Assembly: GCA_041687295.1 (NCBI GenBank)
Contig: JAWLCG010000235.1
Span: 1-7,905 of the forward strand
DNA length: 7,905 nt
Origin: JAWLCG01 sp041687295
GTDB lineage: Bacteria > Planctomycetota > Phycisphaerae > SM23-33 > FEN-1343
Direction: 5' to 3'
Made by a program: the position numbers and the translations under genes. The notes under the pieces were generated by a model. It did no database searches. It had not been told where the DNA came from and was given only the letters and a program-made list of their open reading frames with translations. This document shows positions 1 through 5,448 of this stretch, piece after piece; positions within the stretch are counted from its first letter, which is position 1; the number at the start of each line of letters is the position of its first letter.

Positions 1-192
1 CTGCACGCGGGCGGCGCGGTCGGCAGCGTTGCGGATGGCCTCGCCGACGGTGGCTGAGTCGATCTGCGCCCCGGCCGCCGCGAAAAAGCTCTGCGCCATC
101 GCCCGACGCCGCTCGGCCCGGCGGGCCTCCATGGCCGGGTCCTCGTCGAACAGTGTCTTCCAGAAATCGAACGTCACCGCGCGAATCGCCAC
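1..192 (-). CDS. HAD-superfamily hydrolase, N-terminal 64 residues (runs off the left edge)
   Basis: The reverse strand is open from a GTG at 192-190 to the window edge, giving 64 codons and no stop. A Shine-Dalgarno AGGAG at 205-201 lies 8 nt before the GTG, which fixes the start. The protein opens with AIRAVTFDFWKTLF, a beta strand followed by HAD motif I; Asp9 would be the phospho-accepting nucleophile and Thr13 the conserved motif-I threonine. The position two after the nucleophile is Trp11 rather than the Asp used by classical HAD phosphatases; dehalogenase-like HADs carry an aromatic residue (DxY) here, so a phosphatase call is not safe. Residues 16-64 are charged and probably helical, as expected for the start of a C1 cap. 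Substrate is unknown, and motifs II-IV lie outside the window. The gene is divergent from greA. Confidence 0.72.
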   Translation of the reverse strand, partial: MAIRAVTFDFWKTLFDEDPAMEARRAERRRAMAQSFFAAAGAQIDSATVGEAIRNAADRAARVQ

Positions 193-214
193 GCCGCACT
201 CTCCTGTCTGACCC

Positions 215-243
215 TTGAACCGCGGGCCGTCCTGTAGTGTATT
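215..243 (+). promoter_or_regulatory. Possible sigma70-type promoter for greA
   Basis: TTGAAC (215-220) and TGTATT (238-243) are 17 bp apart and match the -35 and -10 consensus at 4 of 6 positions each. Transcription from here would give a leader of about 130 nt before the ATG at 383. The call rests on motif matching only; planctomycete promoters are poorly characterised, so a chance match is quite possible. Confidence 0.25.
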
Positions 244-312
244 GATAGGCACCGGCCGGGAAAAGCCTCGACTTGGCCCGCCCGAATCGCGATGATCTGG
301 GGTTTCGACCCT

Positions 313-354
313 CCCGCCCGTCCGGGGGGCGGGCCCACTGGCCCGGGGCCGGGC
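313..354 (+). promoter_or_regulatory. Two tandem GC-rich hairpins in the presumed greA leader
   Basis: The first stem pairs CCCGCCC (313-319) with GGGCGGG (327-333) around a 7-nt loop. The second pairs GCCCG (341-345) with CGGGC (350-354) around a 4-nt loop. They end about 28 nt before the greA start. Neither is followed by a T tract, so they are not ordinary intrinsic terminators. They could slow transcription or affect translation of the leader, or could be chance structure in very GC-rich DNA. The rest of 193-382 shows no gene. Confidence 0.35.
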
Positions 355-382
355 TGACCTGAACCGCTTGCAGGATGTGCGC

Positions 383-2569
383 ATGAACGTCAAGGACTTG
401 CTGAAGCTGATCGAGACCCGCCAGTTCGACCCCCTGCAGTCTGCCTGGATGCGGGCGATGGAGCAGGACATGCCCCTGGCCGACATGGCGGGGGCCCTGG
501 AGGCCCTGGTCAAGGCCGGCCAGACCGAGCTGGCCGAGACGATGGCCACGCTGCTGCTCGAGGAGCGCCTCGAGGCGCAGGGCGCCGCCGAGGGCCTCAC
601 CGCCGCCAAGGCCCTGGCCCTGGCCGTGCCCGAGAGCGACCAGCTCCGCAGCGAGGCCGCCCGCCTGTTCACCGAGGTCCACGGCCAGCACCCGCTGTTC
701 GAGATGATCATGACCGCCGCCGGCCTGACCGGCACCCAGTCCACCCGCCGGGCCGTGCGGACGCTGGAGATCTGCCTGGCCCTGGAGGAGGGCACCTACG
801 TCGTCAACCGCTTCGACGGGCTGGTCCTTCGCCTGGAGAAGTACAACGACGTCTACGGCGAGTACGAGCTGACCGACCCGCGCGGCAAGGCCCTGCGGAT
901 GGAGCCGCGGAACCTCGCTGACGAGTTCGAGCCCGTCGAGGCCGACGACTTCCGCGTGCTCGTGCAGCATCGCCCCGAGCGGCTCAAGGAACTGATCGAG
1001 GCCGACCCCGCCGGCCTGCTGATCGGCGTGTGCATGTCCACCGGCGGCAGCGTCGACGCCAACCAGCTCAAGGCCCTGCTGGTGCCGACGGTGCTGGAGG
1101 CCCCCAAGTGGAGCAGCTGGTGGAACAAGGCCCGCACCGCCGCCAAGCGGAGCGAGCACCTCACCCTCGACGGCCGGCCCATCGTGGTGACCTACCATCC
1201 CGGCGGGCGCAGCCTGGAGGAGGAGTTCGCCCAGGCCGCCGCCGCCGCCCGCATGCCCCTGGAGCACCTGGCTGTCCTGCAGGGCTACGTCCGCGAGGCC
1301 CGCGCCCGCAAGGTGGCGACCGAGCCGGCCTTCACCGACCCGATCCTGGCGACCCTGGCCGACCAGGCCCGCGAGTACGCCCAGCGCCGCGCGCAGGACG
1401 CCCTGGCCGCCAGCCTGGGCCTGGACGCCGCCGCCGAGCTGGGCCTGCCCGTGCCCGAGGCCGCCCGCCCCAGCCCCGCCGAGATCCTCGCCTCGGCCGC
1501 CAACCCGGCCCTGGCCATCGCCGACCTGTCCGACCCGGCCCTGTGGGCGCCGGCCCTGGACGCCCTGCGCCAGCGGCCTGACGCGGTCGACGCCCTGGTC
1601 CAGCTGCTGGCGCTGGCCCCCGAGAGCCACCTGGACGAGGTCTCGGCCGCCCTGCGGGCCCAGGGCGCCGACGAGCCCATCGCCGCCGCCGCCGCCGCCG
1701 CCCTGACCGAGCCGCTGGCCCACATCGAGTTGCTGGCCTGGCTGTGGAACGGGCCCAAGGTCGCCGTGCCCAACGTCCCGGGCCGAAGCGAGCTGCTGAC
1801 CAAGATGCTCACCGCCCTGGGCGACGTCGAGAAGGACTGGAAGGCCTCCAACGAGGAGCGCAAGGAGGTCCGCCAGCGGATCCGTAACGCCCTGTCCGTC
1901 AGCAACTACGCCGCCTATCGAGACGCCCTGACCTCCACCAGCCAGGCCATCGCCGCCACCATCAAGCGCCACGTCGAACGCAGCGAGGGCCTCGGCCAGG
2001 CCGTCCAGGACGACATGCTCAACCTCATCCGCGAGACGCATTACGGCCTGTTCGTCAAGGCCAAGATCGAGCCGTGGAAGGACGAGAAGTTCCTCTGGAC
2101 CACCGACGCCGCCCTCCGCCGCCGCGAGGACGAGCTCAAGTACCTCGTCGACGTAAAGATGCTCGAGAACGCCCACGCCATCGGCGCCGCCGCCGAGCAC
2201 GGCGACCTCAGCGAGAACAGCGAGTGGCAGTTCGCCATCCAGGAGCGCGACCTGCTCCGCGCCCAGGCCGCCGTCATGCAGGACGAACTGGCCCGCGCCC
2301 GCATCCTCGGGCCCGAGCACGTGCCGACCCAGTACGTCGGCGTCGGCTCAAGGGTCAAGCTCCAGAACGTCAACAACGGCCAGTCCGTCGAGATGAGCTT
2401 CCTGGGCCCCTGGGACAGCCGAATCGAGCAGCACGTCTACAGCTACCAGACGCCCCTGGCCCAGTCGCTCATGGGCAAACGCGTCGGCGAGACCATCACC
2501 CTCAAGATCGGCGACCACGACGGCGAGTACCGCATCGAGGCCATCACCTCCGCCCTGGAAGAGGCCTGA
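383..2569 (+). CDS. greA: Long GreA-type transcription elongation (transcript cleavage) factor with a large N-terminal extension
   Basis: Gre factors enter the secondary channel of RNA polymerase and stimulate cleavage of backtracked RNA, rescuing stalled complexes. This 728-residue protein carries a complete Gre module at its end. Residues about 572-650 form the antiparallel coiled coil; the tip motif GDLSENSEW (607-615) supplies the acidic Asp and Glu that act at the polymerase active site. Residues about 652-728 match the FKBP-like C-terminal domain (VGVGSRVKL... GKRVGETITLKIGD). Ordinary GreA is near 160 residues, so about 570 residues are extra: helix- and Ala/Leu-rich, with a seven-Ala run encoded by GCC repeats (1682-1702) and a more conserved-looking, tryptophan-containing part (APKWSSWWNKAR). 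Chlamydial GreA is similarly long (about 715 residues), so this is a known PVC-type architecture, not a local fusion. I chose ATG 383 because AGGA (372-375) lies 7 nt upstream; a TTG at 368 and a GTG at 377 are in frame but lack such a site. It appears to be a single-gene unit. Confidence 0.88.
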   Translation: MNVKDLLKLIETRQFDPLQSAWMRAMEQDMPLADMAGALEALVKAGQTELAETMATLLLEERLEAQGAAEGLTAAKALALAVPESDQLRSEAARLFTEVHGQHPLFEMIMTAAGLTGTQSTRRAVRTLEICLALEEGTYVVNRFDGLVLRLEKYNDVYGEYELTDPRGKALRMEPRNLADEFEPVEADDFRVLVQHRPERLKELIEADPAGLLIGVCMSTGGSVDANQLKALLVPTVLEAPKWSSWWNKARTAAKRSEHLTLDGRPIVVTYHPGGRSLEEEFAQAAAAARMPLEHLAVLQGYVREARARKVATEPAFTDPILATLADQAREYAQRRAQDALAASLGLDAAAELGLPVPEAARPSPAEILASAANPALAIADLSDPALWAPALDALRQRPDAVDALVQLLALAPESHLDEVSAALRAQGADEPIAAAAAAALTEPLAHIELLAWLWNGPKVAVPNVPGRSELLTKMLTALGDVEKDWKASNEERKEVRQRIRNALSVSNYAAYRDALTSTSQAIAATIKRHVERSEGLGQAVQDDMLNLIRETHYGLFVKAKIEPWKDEKFLWTTDAALRRREDELKYLVDVKMLENAHAIGAAAEHGDLSENSEWQFAIQERDLLRAQAAVMQDELARARILGPEHVPTQYVGVGSRVKLQNVNNGQSVEMSFLGPWDSRIEQHVYSYQTPLAQSLMGKRVGETITLKIGDHDGEYRIEAITSALEEA

Positions 2570-2592
2570 CCCCTCGCGCCGGTTCGCCCCAA

Positions 2593-2616
2593 GCCCACGG
2601 ATTGCGATCCGTGGGC
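2593..2616 (+). terminator. Perfect 10-bp hairpin just after greA, terminator-like without T tract
   Basis: GCCCACGGAT (2593-2602) pairs perfectly with ATCCGTGGGC (2607-2616) around a TGCG loop, starting 24 nt after the greA stop codon. Placement suggests 3'-end formation or mRNA stabilisation. No run of T follows (CTCTCGG), so intrinsic termination is doubtful; it may also be one more member of the palindrome-rich region that follows. Confidence 0.45.
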
Positions 2617-2666
2617 CTCTCGGACAGTGCACCCGCTGGCGTGCGCCGCCGCCTGGGCTCTCCGTT

Positions 2667-2731
2667 CGGGTGCCGTGGCTACGGCGTTTGTAGCCACGTC
2701 TTACGGCGCCTGCTCGTCAGTCGCACCAACC
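2667..2731 (+). repeat. Dispersed palindromic repeat A, copy 1 (long form)
   Basis: The core hairpin pairs CGTGGCTAC (2674-2682) with GTAGCCACG (2690-2698) around the loop GGCGTTT. The copy starts with CGGGTGCC, shared with copies 2 and 3, and continues through a 3' flank ending CGCACCAACC. Positions 2674-2731 match 7779-7836 at 53 of 58 bases. Reading frames through it on either strand produce recurring pseudo-peptides such as ATAFVATS and LVRLTSRR, which should not be annotated as proteins. Confidence 0.85.
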
Positions 2732-2760
2732 AATGGACGGCCCAGGGCGCGAGCGCAGTA

Positions 2761-2836
2761 TGGAGTGCGGCGATGCAATCGCCGCTTTGGCTTGGGTCGC
2801 CATCGAGCCAAAGCGGCGATGGCTCGCCGCACTCCA
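2761..2836. repeat. Large near-perfect inverted repeat (hairpin B)
   Basis: Two paired blocks are visible. TGGAGTGCGGCGA (2761-2773) pairs with 2824-2836 over 13 bp, and ATCGCCGCTTTGGCT (2778-2792) pairs with 2806-2820 over 15 bp. They are separated by a 4/3-nt internal loop and capped by a 13-nt loop (2793-2805). No target-site duplication is evident at its ends and it has no coding capacity. It looks like a REP- or MITE-like palindromic element; only one copy is in this window. Confidence 0.8.
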
Positions 2837-2901
2837 AAGGCGCGGTCCGCCTACCGCGCAGAGACACCCAGGACGGCCCGGCCGGGGTCGGCAGGGCGAT
2901 G

Positions 2902-3007
2902 GACACGAATGGCACGAATAACGGCCGATGGCACGAATGGAAGATCAGACGAAGTCACAACGAATCTTTCATCCGTGAAATCATCCTCCATTCGTGCCAT
3001 TCGTGTC
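2902..3007. repeat. Inverted repeat C built from CACGAATGG-like units
   Basis: The 18-base arm GACACGAATGGCACGAAT (2902-2919) is the exact reverse complement of 2990-3007. A third copy of the unit, ATGGCACGAATGGA (2928-2941), is the exact reverse complement of 2987-3000, so two alternative foldings compete. The central part holds a small hairpin TTTCA/TGAAA (2967-2971 with 2976-2980). The arms are short tandem repeats of about 10 bp. No gene is plausible here. Confidence 0.8.
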
Positions 3008-3045
3008 GCTCCCCTGTGCATGGAGTGGGAGTCCAGCGGAAGAGC

Positions 3046-3085
3046 CCAAAGACGTGGCTACAAACGCCGTAGCCATGGCACCCGG
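3046..3085 (-). repeat. Dispersed palindromic repeat A, copy 2
   Basis: All 40 bases are identical to 3737-3776, in the same orientation (opposite to copy 1). The stem GTGGCTAC (3054-3061) pairs with GTAGCCAT (3069-3076), one pair being a G-T wobble, around the loop AAACGCC. It lies just downstream of the DUF3592 gene. Confidence 0.88.
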
Positions 3086-3115
3086 GCGCTTTCTGCTTTT
3101 TGGAGATGCTATAGC

Positions 3116-3131
3116 CCCGGGCTTGCCCGGG
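3116..3131. repeat. Short palindrome CCCGGG-CTTG-CCCGGG
   Basis: A 6-bp perfect stem (3116-3121 with 3126-3131) with a CTTG loop lies 19 bp beyond the stop codon of the minus-strand DUF3592 gene. It could help form the 3' end of that transcript, but read on the minus strand it is followed by GGCTATAGCATC and not by a T tract. It may be the core of another dispersed repeat. Confidence 0.4.
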
Positions 3132-3149
3132 TTCTTCTTGCCCAGGGCA

Positions 3150-3671
3150 CTACGGCCTGTCCTGCGTCCCCGCCCCGGTGTGTGGGGGAACCGGCGGGGG
3201 ATCCCGCCGTCCCACACGCCCAGCGAATACGTCTGAGAGCGCCCGCAGGACCAGCGGCAGGAGGAAGGCCATGGCCAGGGCCATCAGCAGGAACATGCCT
3301 CCGATCCCCAGGGCGACCGTCGCCCCGAGCCACAGTTGGATGAACGAGTCGAGCCGGGCACTGCCGGGGTCCAGCGGGTCGTAGAGCACTGTCACCTTCT
3401 CGCCCACCACGTGCGCGGGCGGCGAGGAGGAGACGCTTGACGTGATGCGGTGCGGCGTGCCGGTGCCATCAGTAAATGCCACGACCGGCGCCTGCGTCTG
3501 GCTGCCTGCCATGGCCACGACGGTTCCCTCGGCCCGTTCGGCCGATGAGACGAACCGCTGCGTCCGCACATAAAAGTAGCCCCCCAGCCCCAGCGGGATC
3601 GCCGCGATCACCAGGAAAAGAATCGTAAATACCCGCGTCAGCCGCGTTACCGAATCGGCCGGCCTGCCCAT
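3150..3671 (-). CDS. Small DUF3592-type membrane protein
   Basis: The protein has 173 residues. It has a first membrane segment at about 13-35 (VFTILFLVIAAIPLGLGGYFYV), an extracytoplasmic-type domain at about 46-103, a second membrane segment at about 112-142 and a proline-rich basic tail. The middle part fits the DUF3592 pattern: AEGTVV, a PVVAFTDGTGTPHR strand pair, and VGEKVTVLYDPLDPGSARLD near its end. Function of the family is unknown. The start at 3671 is chosen because GGAGG lies just before it (about 4 nt spacing); the frame stays open upstream to 3788, but that part runs through repeat copy 3 and would give an implausible N-terminus. It follows the pyrophosphorylase gene on the same strand after 152 bp and may be co-transcribed with it, and it is bracketed by two identical 40-bp repeats. 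Confidence 0.8.
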   Translation of the reverse strand: MGRPADSVTRLTRVFTILFLVIAAIPLGLGGYFYVRTQRFVSSAERAEGTVVAMAGSQTQAPVVAFTDGTGTPHRITSSVSSSPPAHVVGEKVTVLYDPLDPGSARLDSFIQLWLGATVALGIGGMFLLMALAMAFLLPLVLRALSDVFAGRVGRRDPPPVPPHTGAGTQDRP

Positions 3672-3736
3672 GAGACCTCCCTTTGCGCCATGACGGCGCT
3701 TCATCGCCCCCTGTTCCCTGGCCTCATGCGGCCCGG

Positions 3737-3776
3737 CCAAAGACGTGGCTACAAACGCCGTAGCCATGGCACCCGG
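3737..3776 (-). repeat. Dispersed palindromic repeat A, copy 3
   Basis: This copy is identical over 40 bases to copy 2 at 3046-3085. Its stem is GTGGCTAC (3745-3752) with GTAGCCAT (3760-3767) around AAACGCC. It lies in the 152-bp gap between the pyrophosphorylase stop and the DUF3592 start, so it would sit inside a joint transcript as a hairpin. It creates a false upstream ATG and the pseudo-peptide MATAFVATS in frame with the DUF3592 gene. Confidence 0.88.
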
Positions 3777-3823
3777 ACCGCTCTCCATGATTCCTCAAGC
3801 CTTAAGCCCATGGGTTTCCAAGC

Positions 3824-5248
3824 CTACTCCAGGTAGACCTCCTGGCCGGGCTTGAGCTGGAGGGGCTTGTCCAGGCGGGCCTGGAGCTGCTCGGCGTCCA
3901 GGGCCCGCAGGGGGCTGATCTCGATGGCGCAGGCGACCTGGCCGTCGGCGTCGCGGGGGACGGCCACGCCGGCGTCCTCCAGCCAGGCGGCCGCCCGGCG
4001 GACCTGGTCGTGCAGGCTGGTCTGCAGGCTGTCGGGGCCCGAGGCGTTCTTGACGGGGCTGAACTCCTCCAGCCGGCGGGTCTCCAGCACCACGGCCGAC
4101 TCGGCCATCGGCAGGGCGTCGAAGATGAACTTCTCGAGCTTGACGGCGTTGGGCTCGGTCGGCTCGACGCGGTGGCCCTTCGCGTCGACGCAGGGCACCT
4201 TCTTGTTGGCCCGGTGGAACGGCAGGCCCGCCGACAGGCCCCCGCGGGTGAGCCGCTCGACGAACGACCGGCTGATGACGTGAATGGCGATCGAGCCGGC
4301 CCAGAACTTCAGCTTGCCGTCAGGCCCGGTCGCGTAGGCCAGCTCCTCGGGCAGGTCGCTGTACTCGATCACCAGGGTCCGCCCGTCGGCCATGCAAAAG
4401 TTGCCCAGCTTCTCCAGCGGCTCACGCTTGGGCAGGGCCTTGGCGCTCATCTCCGCTCCGTCCATCGCGTGCAGGCCGATGAACAGCGGATCGACGCACC
4501 GCACCAGCGGGTTGTCGACCTGGAAGTAGCTGATGTACTCGACGCCGCGCCGCGCCATGTCGGCCAGGGCGCCCGAGCGGTTCAGGGCCGTCAGGCTGCC
4601 GCCATGGCCGTCGGGGCTCAGGGCCAGGCTGTCCTTGGCCGCCAGCAGCAGCTTGCCGTCCATCCCGATCGCCGGCATCGTGCCCTGCGGGAAGAAGAAC
4701 ACCTCGTCGCGCCCCAGGCCGAAGTAGTCGTTCTCGGCGAAGAACGCCCGCGTCGGCGCGTCGTTGGCCGGGCTGGTCATGATGTACCAGGGCACCGGCC
4801 CGCCGAACCGCTCGGCCGAGGCGCGGATCTGCTCGGCGAAGGTCTCAAAGAGGCTCTTGCGCTTCACCGGCGTGACGCCCAGGCAGCCCTTGGGCCCGTC
4901 GTAGCCCAGGCGCGTGCCCTGGCCGCCGGCGACGACGAAGGCGGCCACCTTGCCCTCGCGGATCAGCCGTTCGCCCAGCGTGCGGGCCTTGGCGTAGCGC
5001 TGGCGGGTGGCGGCGTCGGTCGGCTCGGCCGGCGCGATCGGCGGGGGGGCGATCTCCCGCGGCATCTCGACGGTGGGCTCGTGGCGGACGTACTGCTCGA
5101 TCAGCGCGTCGATCTCCTCGAAGTCGATCGCCTCGAGCTGCCCGAGCAGCTGGGCCCGCCCGGCCTGGTCCAGCTCGTCGTAAAAGGCCAGCAGATGCTC
5201 CTGCCCGTGGGCAGCCAGGGTCGTGCGGATGCTCGCGATGTCGGCCAT
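3824..5248 (-). CDS. UAP1-type UDP-sugar pyrophosphorylase (UTP:sugar-1-phosphate uridylyltransferase)
   Basis: The enzyme joins UTP and a sugar 1-phosphate, most likely N-acetylglucosamine 1-phosphate, to give a UDP-sugar and pyrophosphate in the cytoplasm. The 474 residues start with about 100 helical residues, as in eukaryotic UAP1. The Rossmann-type nucleotidyltransferase core follows: uridine/phosphate loop AGGQGTRLGYDGPK (107-120), PDGHGG (212-217), VDNPLVR (244-250, aspartate for metal and sugar binding), NKKVPCVD (348-355), KLEKFIFD (370-377) and EFSPVKN (395-401), whose lysine is implicated in phosphate binding. These motifs follow human AGX1/UAP1 closely, unlike GlmU, the usual bacterial enzyme. 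PDGHGG has His where AGX1 has Asn, and UDP-glucose pyrophosphorylases also carry GHG, so sugar specificity (GlcNAc, GalNAc or Glc) is open. The start at 5248 has GGAG 8 nt upstream; an in-frame extension to 5455 runs through repeat-like DNA and is rejected. It is divergent from the DUF362-like gene. Confidence 0.88.
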   Translation of the reverse strand: MADIASIRTTLAAHGQEHLLAFYDELDQAGRAQLLGQLEAIDFEEIDALIEQYVRHEPTVEMPREIAPPPIAPAEPTDAATRQRYAKARTLGERLIREGKVAAFVVAGGQGTRLGYDGPKGCLGVTPVKRKSLFETFAEQIRASAERFGGPVPWYIMTSPANDAPTRAFFAENDYFGLGRDEVFFFPQGTMPAIGMDGKLLLAAKDSLALSPDGHGGSLTALNRSGALADMARRGVEYISYFQVDNPLVRCVDPLFIGLHAMDGAEMSAKALPKREPLEKLGNFCMADGRTLVIEYSDLPEELAYATGPDGKLKFWAGSIAIHVISRSFVERLTRGGLSAGLPFHRANKKVPCVDAKGHRVEPTEPNAVKLEKFIFDALPMAESAVVLETRRLEEFSPVKNASGPDSLQTSLHDQVRRAAAWLEDAGVAVPRDADGQVACAIEISPLRALDAEQLQARLDKPLQLKPGQEVYLE

Positions 5249-5300
5249 TGTGGGTGCTCCGTCAAAGAAGTCGTCGGCGGGACGAAGGCAGCGCCGGGGG

Positions 5301-5328
5301 GGCGCGGCGGCGTTTGCAGCCACCTCTT
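5301..5328 (+). repeat. Degenerate copy of dispersed repeat A (copy 4)
   Basis: GGCGTTTGCAGCCACCTCTT (5309-5328) matches 2683-2702 of copy 1 at 18 of 20 positions. The left stem arm has decayed (GGCGCGGC in place of GTGGCTAC), so the hairpin is lost. It lies in the divergent spacer between the pyrophosphorylase and the DUF362-like gene. Confidence 0.6.
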
Positions 5329-5340
5329 TCCGCCATCCCT

Positions 5341-5367
5341 GCCGGGCCTCGCGGGGCTCGACCCGGC
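5341..5367. repeat. Imperfect GC-rich palindrome in the divergent spacer
   Basis: GCCGGG (5341-5346) pairs with CCCGGC (5362-5367). The interior CCTCGCGGGGCTCGA is also partly self-complementary. It may be part of another dispersed repeat type. The 200-bp spacer (5249-5448) shows no gene; a weak TTGTGC (5383-5388) / GATACT (5407-5412) pair with 18-bp spacing could serve the downstream gene but is not convincing. Confidence 0.35.
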
Positions 5368-5448
5368 CTACAGGGATTGCCCTTGTGCCGGTCCCCCCCG
5401 CGGGCCGATACTGCCTGTATGGCAGCAGAGTATGGCCGGCCTGGACGA

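Noticed and set aside
368..382. TTG start for greA
   Set aside because: It is in frame and adds five residues, but ATG 383 has AGGA 7 nt upstream, while no comparable site precedes the TTG.
1030..1581. Plus-strand frame of 183 codons inside greA
   Set aside because: It is an out-of-frame shadow of greA, extremely rich in Arg, Pro and Gly, without a ribosome-binding site or family similarity.
1682..1702. Seven GCC repeats as a phase-variation tract
   Set aside because: A change in number of trinucleotide units keeps the reading frame and would only alter a polyalanine run; it is common in Ala-rich high-GC genes.
2679..2915. Minus-strand 78-codon frame
   Set aside because: It consists almost wholly of hairpin B and repeat A; the same peptide tail recurs at 7799-7836, which shows it is repeat-derived.
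2593..3131. CRISPR array or integron attC sites
   Set aside because: The repeats are of different kinds and irregularly spaced, with no regular spacers, and there are no attC core sites, cas genes or integrase.
2074..3343. Overlapping plus-strand frames covering the end of greA and the repeat-rich gap
   Set aside because: They run through hairpins and dispersed repeats, and their peptides (for example ATAFVATS, TNGTN) come from the repeats. No start signals and no domains.
3672..3788. N-terminal extension of the DUF3592 protein
   Set aside because: The extension is encoded by repeat copy 3 and basic junk-like sequence; ATG 3671 has its own Shine-Dalgarno and gives a normal first membrane segment.
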